Part shown: piece after piece, positions 6,494 to 14,669 of the stretch
Layout: the number at the start of each line of letters is the position of its first letter
How positions within the stretch are numbered: the first letter of the stretch is position 1
Assembly (NCBI GenBank): GCA_002296885.1
Contig: DBIH01000114.1
Span: 1-15,278 of the forward strand
DNA from: Flavobacterium sp. UBA807
GTDB lineage: Bacteria > Bacteroidota > Bacteroidia > Flavobacteriales > Flavobacteriaceae
Length of the DNA: 15,278 bases
Reading direction: 5' to 3'
The notes under the pieces: generated by a model
Told to the model about the DNA's origin: nothing
The model's input: the letters and a program-made list of their open reading frames with translations, nothing else
The model's database searches: none
Program-made: the position numbers and the translations under genes

Positions 6494-9400
6494 ATGAACT
6501 TTAAATCGTTACTTCTACTCACTTTTTTGTTTGTCTTTAGTATTGGCTCAGCCCAAATAACCACCTCTTCCATAACAGGTAGCGTTACAGAAGCGAATAC
6601 ACCGGTTGCTGAAGCATCAGTAACTTTGATTCACTTACCAACCAATTCAACTTTCGAAACTACTACCAACAAGCAAGGTAGATTTAGTTTGGATAACTTA
6701 AACGTTGGTGGTCCATACAAAATTATTGTAAAAGCAATGGGCTATGAAGAATATTCAAATGCTGAGATTCAATTGGCTCTTGGTGATAACGATATTCACT
6801 CCATTGGGATCGAAAAGAAAGTAAATACGCTTCAGGAAGTTGCCGTTGCTGGGAAAAAAACTGCAAAAAGCGGTACACAGATTACTCAGGCAGTCATTAG
6901 CGGTTTGCCAAATATCAATAGAGGAATTCAGGATGTTACTAAATTAGTACCTCAAAGTGCTAACAACTCTTTCGCAGGAACAAACTTCAGATATAATAAC
7001 GTTACGATTGACGGTTCAATCAACAATGATGCTATCGGTTTTAGTCCGTCTTTAGGAGGTCAGTCAGGAACTTCGGGTATGCCTGGAAGCAGTACACGTA
7101 CCAACTCAATAAGCTTAGATGCTATTCAGGATGTTCAGGTTTATATTGCTCCTTATGACGTAAAACTGGGTAATTTTTTAGGAGGTAGCGTTAATGCAGT
7201 TACCAGAAGCGGAACAAATAAAGTTTCGGGTTCAATCTACAGTTATGGAAGAAATGCTGCCATTACCGGTAATAATGATGCAGGAGATGGTTCTAAAATG
7301 CCAAGTTCCTTCGAAGATTATCAACTTGGTTTCCGATTAGGTCTCCCTATCGTTAAAGATAAATTGTTCTTCTTTACCAATATGGAATATACAAAAAGAA
7401 CAGATCCTGTATTCTATAATGCAGGCGATTTAGATGCTAATGGAAATGTTGCTTCATTGGTAGATGCTGCAACTGCTCAGGCGATAACCAATTTCGTTCA
7501 AACAAAATATGGCTATAATATTGGATCATCTGACGCTTTTAACAACTATTCACAAAGCAAGAAGTTTTTCAACAAAATAGATTGGAAAATCAACAACAAA
7601 CATTCCCTGTCTGTCAGAAATAATACTGTTCTTGGTGAAGCATCTAATTTAGAGCGTGATGCTCAGAACTTCAGGTTTACCAGCATGAACTTTATTCAAA
7701 AGAATACAGCTGTGAGTACGGTTCTCGAATTAAAAAGTCACTTTAACAGCAAATGGTCTAACTCATTCATTGCCGGTTACTCAAGTATAAAAGATTACCG
7801 CGTTCCAACGTCAGAGAATATTATGTTCCCACAGGTTGAAATCGGTTATAACGGTGGTACCATATTTTTAGGAAACGATCGTGAAGCTACTGTCTTCAAC
7901 ATGAAACAAAATACAACTGAAATTACCGATAATCTAACCTATAAAACAGGTAATCACACATTGTTATTCGGTACACACAACGAGCTTTATGATATCAACT
8001 ACGGATTTGTAAACGCTCTAAATGGAAGAGTATCTTATAAATCATTAGCCGATTTTTATGCTTCGATGCCAACAAGGGTTAGAGGTACTTATCCATTTGA
8101 TGGGTCGACACGTGATGATATCTTTAATAATCCGTATGCAAAATTCAATGTAAACATGTTTAGTGCTTATGTACAGGATGAAATAAAGATTGGTAATAAA
8201 CTAAAAGTAGCTGTTGGTTTAAGAGTTGATTACACTGATTTGCCAAACAAACCTAACTTGAGTACACAGGTAGAAACTTCACCTGTTGATCCAAACTATG
8301 GTACAACTTATCACTATACACACCTAAGCGATATCAACAACAGCTTTTTTAATTCGGCTGCGATCTCTCCAAGACTCGGTTTTACCTATAATGTAAAAGA
8401 AGACAAATCAATCGTCATAAGAGGTGGTTCAGGGGTATTTACTGGTAGAATTCCGTTTGCCTGGTTAGGATATGCTTACTATAATGATGGTGTTGGTTAC
8501 GGAAGTTTTGACAGAAACAATTTAACTGCCGCTCAAGTGGCTACTTTAGGCGACCCATTGGCTTCAGGAGGTTTAGCCGGATATCATGACACAACTCCGA
8601 AAATCCAGGCGGATTTGATTGACAATAATTTCAAAATGCCACAAATATTAAGAAACTCCTTGGCGGTAGACTATACTTATAAAGGTTACAAACTTACTGT
8701 TGAAGGTATTTATACTAAAGTAATTAAGGATTTAATGTTCCAACAGGTAAACAAAACAGATAACCCGTTTTACTTCTCGTATGACGTAAACCATGAAATG
8801 CCAGTCTATTCAAGTAATATAAACCCTGCCTTCTCTAATGCATACATGCTATCAAATACCAGTCAGGGATACCGATATAGCTTAACCGAAATGATCTCTA
8901 AAACTTACGATTTCGGATTTAACTTTATGGCTGCTTATACTTACGGAAACTCAAAAGATATCAGTAACGGTATCCGTAACTCGATGGAAAGTAATTATCA
9001 AATGAACCAATCGTTAACACCAAATGACCCAAAACTTGCAACTTCCAATTTCAACATCAAGCACAGAGTCGTAGCTAATTTAGGCTATGCAGTTAATGTG
9101 GGTAAAAACAATACAGTTTCGGCTAACGTTTTCTTTAATGCACAATCCGGTAATCCATTCACTTGGGGATTTGTAAACTCTACAATTGCTGGAACAGGTC
9201 AGGCAGCCGGTTTAGCCTATATATTTAAAGATGCTACCGAAGCAGCGCAATATATTGGTGTTAATACTGCCGGCGTACCATCGGCAACGGCTACACAACA
9301 GGTTGCCGATTACGAAGCATTCATCAATAGCAATCCGTATTTAAAAAGCAGACGAGGTAAGTTCACTGAAAGAAATGGCGACTTTACGCCTTGGAACATC

Positions 9401-9697
9401 CAAACCGATATGCGAATCATGGATGAATTTAAATTTGGCGAAACACAAAGCTTGCAGTTTTCAGTTAGCATCATCAATGTTGGAAATATGATTAACAAAG
9501 ACTGGGGAAGAAGCTATTTTGTTCCAAATACTTTTAACTCAACAGCAAGTATTGGTTTGACAAAAACAGGAAACTTAGGCGGAGTTGCCACAGGCGATCC
9601 AATCTATACCTTCAAAACGCCAACATCAACTCCGTATGTTGTTGACCAGTTTGCTTCAAGATTTCAAATGCAATTCGGATTAAGATATTCATTCTAA
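6494..9697 (+). CDS. Oar-like TonB-dependent outer-membrane receptor
   Basis: A 1067-residue receptor. The ATG at 6494 is chosen because it directly begins the signal peptide (MNFKSLLLLTFLFVFSIGSA, then Q); a TTG at 6467 would add nine residues ahead of it. Domain order: carboxypeptidase-regulatory-like beta-sandwich (about 22-108), a TonB-box-like LQEVAVAG (113-120), a plug domain with Oar-family features (DVTKLVP, RYNNVTIDG, DAIQDVQVYIAPYDVKLG, NAVTRSGTN), then a long beta-barrel ending in a terminal Phe (LRYSF), the usual outer-membrane insertion signal. Such receptors import substrates across the outer membrane using TonB/ExbBD energy. No SusD-like lipoprotein follows, in keeping with the Oar type. 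It is probably co-transcribed with the small gene 9 bp downstream that copies its N-terminal domain. The ligand cannot be read from sequence; the upstream repeats hint at phosphate control. Confidence 0.94.
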   Translation: MNFKSLLLLTFLFVFSIGSAQITTSSITGSVTEANTPVAEASVTLIHLPTNSTFETTTNKQGRFSLDNLNVGGPYKIIVKAMGYEEYSNAEIQLALGDNDIHSIGIEKKVNTLQEVAVAGKKTAKSGTQITQAVISGLPNINRGIQDVTKLVPQSANNSFAGTNFRYNNVTIDGSINNDAIGFSPSLGGQSGTSGMPGSSTRTNSISLDAIQDVQVYIAPYDVKLGNFLGGSVNAVTRSGTNKVSGSIYSYGRNAAITGNNDAGDGSKMPSSFEDYQLGFRLGLPIVKDKLFFFTNMEYTKRTDPVFYNAGDLDANGNVASLVDAATAQAITNFVQTKYGYNIGSSDAFNNYSQSKKFFNKIDWKINNKHSLSVRNNTVLGEASNLERDAQNFRFTSMNFIQKNTAVSTVLELKSHFNSKWSNSFIAGYSSIKDYRVPTSENIMFPQVEIGYNGGTIFLGNDREATVFNMKQNTTEITDNLTYKTGNHTLLFGTHNELYDINYGFVNALNGRVSYKSLADFYASMPTRVRGTYPFDGSTRDDIFNNPYAKFNVNMFSAYVQDEIKIGNKLKVAVGLRVDYTDLPNKPNLSTQVETSPVDPNYGTTYHYTHLSDINNSFFNSAAISPRLGFTYNVKEDKSIVIRGGSGVFTGRIPFAWLGYAYYNDGVGYGSFDRNNLTAAQVATLGDPLASGGLAGYHDTTPKIQADLIDNNFKMPQILRNSLAVDYTYKGYKLTVEGIYTKVIKDLMFQQVNKTDNPFYFSYDVNHEMPVYSSNINPAFSNAYMLSNTSQGYRYSLTEMISKTYDFGFNFMAAYTYGNSKDISNGIRNSMESNYQMNQSLTPNDPKLATSNFNIKHRVVANLGYAVNVGKNNTVSANVFFNAQSGNPFTWGFVNSTIAGTGQAAGLAYIFKDATEAAQYIGVNTAGVPSATATQQVADYEAFINSNPYLKSRRGKFTERNGDFTPWNIQTDMRIMDEFKFGETQSLQFSVSIINVGNMINKDWGRSYFVPNTFNSTASIGLTKTGNLGGVATGDPIYTFKTPTSTPYVVDQFASRFQMQFGLRYSF

Positions 9698-9706
9698 TAA
9701 AAGTAT

Positions 9707-10093
9707 ATGAAAAGTTTAAAATCACTTTTAATCTTAATTGTTATATTATTTTCTACCATCACTTCGGCACAGATTACTTCTTCTACCTTAAGCGGAAAAG
9801 TAACCGATGGCGATAAACCAATAGTAAACGCAACAATTACAATCATACACTTGCCAACCAATGCAAGTTTTGATACCACAACCGATAAAAAAGGAAGATT
9901 CAGTATCGATAATCTTGATGTTGGCGGACCTTATAGATTAGTAATAAAAAGTGATGAGATTGCCGAATATAAGAGAAATAATATTCAATTGATATTAGGC
10001 GACAACGAAATGACAAGGGATATCATCGTTAATCGAAAACAATCTAATGCCAACGACGCCTCTAAAGCTGAAGGTGTAGGCAATATGCAATAA
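9707..10093 (+). CDS. Secreted stand-alone copy of the receptor's N-terminal domain
   Basis: A 128-residue protein with a signal peptide (MKSLKSLLILIVILFSTITSA, then Q) followed only by a carboxypeptidase-regulatory-like domain. From QIT onward it aligns without gaps to the N-terminal domain of the preceding receptor: 43 of 79 positions are identical by my hand count, including HLPTN, TTT, GRFS, DNL, VGGPY and LGDN. The receptor's AMGYEEY is replaced by SDEIAEY, so the GY typical of this fold is lost. After LGDN the sequence diverges and ends in a polar tail (KQSNANDASKAEGVGNMQ) with no plug or barrel. Synonymous positions in the conserved core differ widely (for example VGGPY is coded differently), which points to an old duplication kept at the protein level and not a fresh fragment. 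It starts 9 bp after the receptor stop and is probably translated from the same message. Function is unknown; it may bind the receptor, TonB or the ligand in the periplasm. Confidence 0.85.
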   Translation: MKSLKSLLILIVILFSTITSAQITSSTLSGKVTDGDKPIVNATITIIHLPTNASFDTTTDKKGRFSIDNLDVGGPYRLVIKSDEIAEYKRNNIQLILGDNEMTRDIIVNRKQSNANDASKAEGVGNMQ

Positions 10094-10116
10094 AGAAACA
10101 TGTTTGTAAAGAAAAA

Positions 10117-10150
10117 GGGTATAACAGCTATGCGGTTACGCCCTTTTTTT
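10117..10150. terminator. Probable bidirectional terminator between convergent genes
   Basis: GGGT (10117-10120) plus TAAC (10122-10125) pair with GTTA (10135-10138) plus GCCC (10140-10143), with one A/C mismatch and one G-U pair. A T run to 10150 follows on the plus strand, and the A-rich bases before the stem give T-rich sequence on the minus strand. It begins 23 nt after the small gene's stop and could also stop prfB transcripts. Confidence 0.75.
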
Positions 10151-10165
10151 AGTTGTAAGTATATA

Positions 10166-10205
10166 GTTATGAGTTACTTATTTAATATAGTAAATAACTC
10201 ATAAC
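10166..10205. repeat. Inverted repeat spanning the prfB stop codon
   Basis: GTTATGAGTTA (10166-10176) is the perfect reverse complement of TAACTCATAAC (10195-10205), with an 18-nt AT-rich spacer that can pair further. The right arm covers the last Leu codon and the TGA stop of prfB. No T run follows on the minus strand, so it is not a classical terminator. It may act as an mRNA 3'-end stabiliser or be a local duplication. Confidence 0.6.
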
Positions 10206-11297
10206 TCTTCCTTCTGTCCCATCATCATCAGATAGGCTTTTAGGAAACGGTCGATGTTTCCGTTCATCACGCCATCAACATCGCTGGTTTCTTCTCCGGT
10301 ACGAACGTCTTTAACCAATTTATAAGGCTGCATCACATAGTTACGGATTTGTGAACCCCATTCGATTTTCATTTTATTAGCCTCGATATCAGCACGCTGT
10401 GCTTGTTGTTTTTTCAACTCGATTTCATATAACTGCGAACGTAACATTTGCATTGCACGTTGTCTGTTATCCTGTTGCGAACGGGTTTCTGAACACTGAA
10501 TTTGTATTCCTGTAGGTTTGTGAACCAATTGTACTTTCGTCTCTACCTTATTTACATTCTGGCCACCGGCGCCACTTGAACGCGAAGTCGTAATTTCAAT
10601 ATCGGCCGGATTGATGTCAATTTCAATGCTGTCATCCACCAGCGGATAAACATAAACCGAAACGAAAGAGGTGTGACGTTTGGCGTTACTGTCAAAAGGC
10701 GAGATACGAACCAAGCGGTGTACGCCGTTTTCACCTTTCAGATAGCCAAAAGAATATTCACCTTCAAATTCCAATGTTACTGTTTTAATTCCGGCAACAT
10801 CGCCTTCCTGAAAATTCAGTTCCCTGATTTTATAACCTTCTTTTTCACCCCACATCATGTACATTCGCATCAGCATCGATGCCCAATCACAGCTTTCGGT
10901 ACCACCGGCACCGGCCGTAATCTGAAGCACAGCACTCAGGCTATCTCCTTCATCAGAAAGCATGTTTCGGAATTCGAGATTCTCGATATGATTGCTGGTC
11001 AATTCGTACTGATGGTCCAACTCTTCCTCAGTCGCATCGCCATCCTTAAAGAATTCATAAGTAATCTGAAGTTCCTCGGTCAGGTTTTCGGCTTTGGTAA
11101 AATCTTCGACCCATTTTTTCTTAGAGCGAAGGTTTTGCATGATGGCTTCTGCTTCTTTGGCGTTGTTCCAAAAGTCGGGTGCAAAGGTTTTTTCCTCTTC
11201 GTTAGTGATTTCAATTAATTTGGCATCAATGTCAAAGATACCTCCTCAACGCACCAAGGCGTTCTACAATACCTTTAATTTGTTCGGTATTTGTCAT
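10199..11297 (-). CDS. prfB: Peptide chain release factor 2, made by programmed +1 frameshift
   Basis: RF2 ends translation at UGA and UAA. The first frame starts at ATG 11297 ([21 protein letters not shown], 21 codons) and meets an in-frame TGA at 11234-11232. A +1 shift reads GAC (Asp22) and continues to the TGA at 10201-10199. The joined protein has 365 residues, the same length as E. coli RF2. The stop-recognition tripeptide SPF is at 199-201 and the catalytic GGQ at 244-246, within [10 protein letters not shown]. Ser240 occupies the place of the E. coli residue-246 position, where Ala or Ser goes with full activity. Starting at the ATG at 11140 would lose 52 N-terminal residues and is not right. 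The gene converges with the receptor block and diverges from the threonine aldolase gene. Its own stop is also UGA. Confidence 0.97.
11231..11246 (-). promoter_or_regulatory. prfB programmed +1 frameshift site
   Basis: On the minus strand the site reads AGGAGGTATCTTTGAC: a perfect internal Shine-Dalgarno (11246-11241), three nt, the slippery CTT, then TGA followed by C. This is the architecture known from E. coli prfB, where low RF2 slows termination at UGA and lets the ribosome slip into the +1 frame, so the product controls its own synthesis. Confidence 0.97.
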
Positions 11298-11323
11298 AAA
11301 TAATGTAGTTTTGTGTTTTATTA

Positions 11324-11376
11324 GGAGCTATTTCCCGCTTTCCGCGCTACACGGTAGCTTGCTGCAATCGGGGCTA
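11324..11376. repeat. Dispersed-repeat-like hairpin element (Flavobacterium REP-like)
   Basis: A locally GC-richer stretch with ends GGAGCTATTTCCCGC and AATCGGGGCTA, which can partly pair (AGCTATTTCCCG with CGGGGCTA), and a short inner hairpin GCTAC-ACG-GTAGC (11346-11358). From memory, similar end sequences recur in intergenic regions of Flavobacterium genomes. Only one copy is in this window, so the repetitive nature is not shown here. It lies in the 114-bp divergent prfB/threonine aldolase region. Confidence 0.5.
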
Positions 11377-11386
11377 GAATCCATCA

Positions 11387-11394
11387 CAAAAATA
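11387..11394 (-). promoter_or_regulatory. Probable -7 promoter element of prfB
   Basis: The minus strand reads TATTTTTG, a perfect TAnnTTTG match. Transcription would start near 11380, giving a leader of about 80 nt that contains the hairpin element at 11324-11376. No TTG -33 element is at the normal distance. No better match lies between the hairpin element and the prfB ATG. Confidence 0.45.
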
Positions 11395-11411
11395 GACTAT
11401 ATACTTTTCAT

Positions 11412-12437
11412 ATGGAAATAAATTTAATCAGCGATACCGTAACCAAGCCATCTCCCGAAATGCTTCAGGCGATGTTTAATGCCAAAGTGGGAGATGATGT
11501 ATTTAAACAGGACCCAACGGTTAATGAATTTGAACGTATTGTAGCTGATTTATTCGGAATGGAAGCGGCTTTGTTTTTTCCGACCGGAACAATGGCTAAC
11601 CAAACCGCAATTAAACTGAATACCAATCCGGGTGACCAGATTATTTGTGATAAGTGGTCACACATCCATTTGTATGAATCGGGTGGAGCTTCGGCCAATA
11701 GTGGTGTCAATTTCAATTTATTGGATGGAAATCGCGGGATGATAACTGCTGAACAGGTTAAAGAAGGAATCAACGATCCCGAGTTTTATCATGTTCCGTT
11801 ATCCAAAATGGTTGGAATTGAAAATACTACAAACAAAGGCGGTGGTGCTTGCTATGAAATTGAAGAACTAAAAAAAATAAAGCAGGTTTGTAAAGACCAC
11901 AACCTGAAATATCATTTAGATGGCGCGCGGTTATGGAATGCAATGATTGCCAAAAAGCAGCAGCCAAAGCAGTTTGGGGAACTTTTCGATACCATTTCTG
12001 TTTGTTTTTCAAAAGGATTGGGTGCACCAATAGGTTCGGTTTTGCTTGGCGATGCCGAAACCATGCATCGTGCTTTGCGAATCCGGAAAATTTTTGGTGG
12101 TAACTTAAGGCAGTCGGGTTATTTGGCGGCAGCCGGAATTTATGCACTGCAAAATAACATTAATCGATTGGAAGATGATCATCGCAGAGCCAAAGAATTA
12201 GGAAAGCAATTAGAGCTTTGTTCCTGGGTTTCAGTTGTTGAACCTGTGGAAACCAATATTGTTGTCTTTTCAGCATTTCCACACATTGAAGACAAGGCTG
12301 TAGTTGAAAAATTAAAACAAAAAGGAATCTCAATTAGCGTATTGTCTAAAGGAAAGCTACGCATTGTAACACATCTTGATTATCGTCAGGTAATGCACGA
12401 ATATGTTTTGGAAACGCTGGAGAAGTTAAACTTTTAG
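11412..12437 (+). CDS. ltaE: Low-specificity L-threonine aldolase
   Basis: A 341-residue cytoplasmic PLP enzyme that splits L-threonine or L-allo-threonine into glycine and acetaldehyde. The start EINLISDTVTKPS matches the conserved N-terminus of the family (LRSDTVTRPS-like), fixing the ATG. The PLP lysine is Lys201 in SKGLGAPIGS. Asp170 in HLDGARLWNA contacts the pyridine nitrogen. His84, five residues before Glu89 in HIHLYESGG, matches the histidine that stacks on PLP in E. coli LtaE, and PTGTMANQ (57-64) is the phosphate-binding loop. Length is normal (E. coli 333). It diverges from prfB. No clear promoter at the usual distance and no terminator in the 100 bp downstream are visible, though the next gene has its own -7 element. 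Stereo-preference cannot be judged from sequence. Confidence 0.92.
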   Translation: MEINLISDTVTKPSPEMLQAMFNAKVGDDVFKQDPTVNEFERIVADLFGMEAALFFPTGTMANQTAIKLNTNPGDQIICDKWSHIHLYESGGASANSGVNFNLLDGNRGMITAEQVKEGINDPEFYHVPLSKMVGIENTTNKGGGACYEIEELKKIKQVCKDHNLKYHLDGARLWNAMIAKKQQPKQFGELFDTISVCFSKGLGAPIGSVLLGDAETMHRALRIRKIFGGNLRQSGYLAAAGIYALQNNINRLEDDHRRAKELGKQLELCSWVSVVEPVETNIVVFSAFPHIEDKAVVEKLKQKGISISVLSKGKLRIVTHLDYRQVMHEYVLETLEKLNF

Positions 12438-12507
12438 TATGCAAAACTTGTTAATTTCTAAGTTTATAACTTCCTTTAATTCATTAAACTCAAGGTAGTA
12501 GAAAGCT

Positions 12508-12515
12508 TATTTTTG
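12508..12515 (+). promoter_or_regulatory. -7 promoter element of the S9 peptidase gene
   Basis: TATTTTTG matches TAnnTTTG exactly and ends 22 nt before the ATG at 12538, the same distance as in the phosphate operon. No TTG lies in the -33 window. Confidence 0.55.
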
Positions 12516-12537
12516 TACAGTTACAAAAAGACTATAA

Positions 12538-14589
12538 ATGCCAAAACCACCTGTTGCCAAAATAATTCCACATACTCTTGAGAAACATGGACATGTCCGT
12601 ACCGATAATTATTATTGGTTAAACGAACGGGAAAACCCTGAGGTGATTGATTACCTTAATCAGGAGAACGAATATTATAATCAGTCAACGGCGCATACCA
12701 AAGAATTTCAGAAGGATTTATTTGAAGAAATGAAAGCCCGAATTAAGGAAGATGACGAGTCTGTGCCTTATTTCTACAATGGTTATTATTATATCACGCG
12801 TTTTGAAAAAGGAAAGGATTATCCAATTCATTCCCGCAAAAAGGGAAGTTTGGAAGCCAAAGAGGAAATCCTCTTCGATTGTAACGAATTGGCCAAAGGG
12901 CATGCCTATTTTAACCTTACCGGATTAAGCATTAGCGAGGATAATACTATGGCAGCTTTTGGGATTGATACCGTTTCGAGAAGACAATATACTATTCAAA
13001 TTAAGAATTTAGAATCGGGCGAAATCCTTCCTGTAAAGATTGAAAACACTACTGGTGGCGCAACCTGGGCAAGTGATAATACGACTCTATTTTATTCCAG
13101 AAAAGATGAAGTGACACTTCGTTCGGATAAGATATACAAACACAAAATCGGAACCACTGCCGATAAGGACAAGCTTGTTTATTTTGAAAAGGACGAAACC
13201 TTTGATGTTTCAGTGTATAAATCAAAGTCGAAAAAATATATAATCATCAATTCGAGCAGTACACTGACAACCGAATATCAGACGATTTTATCTGCAACGC
13301 CTGATGCTAAATTCAAAGTGTTTCAAAAAAGAACACGTGGATTAGAATATTCGATGTCGCATTATGGAGACCATTTTTATATTGTGACCAATAAGGACAA
13401 AGCAACCAATTTCAAACTGATGAAAACTCCTGAAACAGCAACTTCAAAGGAGAATTGGGTTGATTTGATACCGCATCGGGATGATGTTTTGCTTGAGGAT
13501 ATTGATATTTTCAAAAACTATTTGGTTGTTTCGGAACGTTTCAACGGACTTAACAAAATCAGGATAATGCCGTGGAGTGGGAAGGGAGAATATTATTTGC
13601 CTTTTGATAGTGAAACTTATATGGCTTACACTACAACCAATCTCGATTTTGATACCGAAATCCTTCGTTATGGTTATCAGTCATTGGCAACACCGGCTTC
13701 TGTGATTGATTTCAATATGAAAACAAAAGAAAAAACCATACTGAAAGAGCAGGAGGTTTTAGGAGGGAAATTCGATAAAAATAATTATACCGAAGAGCGT
13801 ATTTGGGCAACCGCAAAAGACGGAACCAAAGTGCCCATCTCTATGATTTACAGAAAAGAGAATACTAAGAATGGTAAAAATCCGTTATTATTATATGCTT
13901 ATGGTTCGTATGGGGTGACAATGGATTGTCATTTTTCATCAGTTCGTTTATCACTTTTGGATCGCGGATTTATTTACGCCATTGCCCATGTTCGCGGTGG
14001 AGAGGACTTAGGCAGAGAATGGTATGAGGACGGTAAGTTGCTGAAAAAGAAAAATACATTTACAGATTTTATAGACTGTTCGCAATTTGTGATGGATGAA
14101 AAGTATACATCAGCAGAACATTTATACGCCGAAGGAGGTTCAGCTGGCGGGTTACTGATGGGAGCAATTATCAATATGGCTCCCAATCTGTACAATGGAG
14201 TAATCGCTCAAGTGCCGTTTGTAGATGTTGTAACGACAATGTTAGATGATACAATCCCTTTAACGACGGGAGAATATGACGAATGGGGGAATCCGAATGT
14301 GAAGAAATATTATAATTATATGCTTTCGTATTCGCCTTATGACAATGTTGTGGCGCAGGCCTATCCGAACCTGTATATTTCAACAGGTTTGCACGATTCA
14401 CAGGTACAGTACTGGGAACCAGCTAAATGGGTTGCCAAGCTACGCATTTTGAAAACGAATAATAATCAATTATATTTGGATACCAACATGGATGCTGGTC
14501 ATGGCGGAGCGTCGGGAAGGTTTGAAGCCATTAAGGAAATTGCCAAAGAGTACAGTTTTTTGTTAGATTTAGAAGGAATAAAAAGATAG
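12538..14589 (+). CDS. ptrB: Oligopeptidase B-type S9 serine peptidase
   Basis: A 683-residue protein with the prolyl-oligopeptidase layout: an N-terminal beta-propeller that restricts access to short peptides, then a C-terminal alpha/beta hydrolase domain. The opening PPVAKIIPH...NYYWLNERENPEVIDYLNQEN is typical of oligopeptidase B. The triad is Ser535 in GGSAGG, Asp620 in GLHDSQV and His655 in AGHGG, each three residues later than in E. coli protease II (532, 617, 652). The acidic pair that selects Arg/Lys at P1, E. coli Glu576 and Glu578, corresponds to Glu579 and Asp581 in TTGEYDEWGNP, so cleavage after basic residues is expected. No signal peptide is seen, so it should be cytoplasmic, acting in peptide turnover. 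The ATG at 12538 fits the -7 element 22 nt upstream. Family very sure; exact specificity inferred. Confidence 0.93.
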   Translation: MPKPPVAKIIPHTLEKHGHVRTDNYYWLNERENPEVIDYLNQENEYYNQSTAHTKEFQKDLFEEMKARIKEDDESVPYFYNGYYYITRFEKGKDYPIHSRKKGSLEAKEEILFDCNELAKGHAYFNLTGLSISEDNTMAAFGIDTVSRRQYTIQIKNLESGEILPVKIENTTGGATWASDNTTLFYSRKDEVTLRSDKIYKHKIGTTADKDKLVYFEKDETFDVSVYKSKSKKYIIINSSSTLTTEYQTILSATPDAKFKVFQKRTRGLEYSMSHYGDHFYIVTNKDKATNFKLMKTPETATSKENWVDLIPHRDDVLLEDIDIFKNYLVVSERFNGLNKIRIMPWSGKGEYYLPFDSETYMAYTTTNLDFDTEILRYGYQSLATPASVIDFNMKTKEKTILKEQEVLGGKFDKNNYTEERIWATAKDGTKVPISMIYRKENTKNGKNPLLLYAYGSYGVTMDCHFSSVRLSLLDRGFIYAIAHVRGGEDLGREWYEDGKLLKKKNTFTDFIDCSQFVMDEKYTSAEHLYAEGGSAGGLLMGAIINMAPNLYNGVIAQVPFVDVVTTMLDDTIPLTTGEYDEWGNPNVKKYYNYMLSYSPYDNVVAQAYPNLYISTGLHDSQVQYWEPAKWVAKLRILKTNNNQLYLDTNMDAGHGGASGRFEAIKEIAKEYSFLLDLEGIKR

Positions 14590-14619
14590 TTAAAAATATT
14601 TTTATAAATTTGCAGAGTT

Positions 14620-14652
14620 TTGGAGTCTGTAAAAATAGACTCCTTAATTTTG
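14620..14652 (+). promoter_or_regulatory. Promoter of the cysteine/cystathionine synthase gene
   Basis: TTG (14620-14622), a 22-nt gap, then TAATTTTG (14645-14652) fits the Bacteroidota TTG-N17-23-TAnnTTTG pattern on both elements. The box ends 17 nt before the ATG at 14670. This is the only promoter in the window with both elements well placed. A second TAnnTTTG (14605-14612) is farther away and lacks a -33 partner. Confidence 0.6.
14622..14651 (+). terminator. Hairpin after the S9 peptidase gene, weak terminator
   Basis: GGAGTCT (14622-14628) pairs with AGACTCC (14637-14643), followed by TTAATTTT. The T run is broken by AA, so termination may be partial. The hairpin overlaps the promoter of the next gene: the spacer between its TTG and its TAATTTTG box is the stem-loop itself. 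Confidence 0.6.
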
Positions 14653-14669
14653 CTTGACTAAATTATTTT

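Noticed and set aside
10199..11140. prfB read as a 313-residue protein starting at 11140
   Set aside because: It would drop the conserved N-terminal domain. The upstream ATG, AGGAGG and CTTTGAC site give a full 365-residue RF2 by frameshift, so the in-frame TGA is not a disabling mutation.
10673..11218. 181-codon plus-strand reading frame opposite prfB
   Set aside because: It lies wholly antisense to a conserved RF2 gene, has no family motifs, and its composition follows from the opposite strand's coding.
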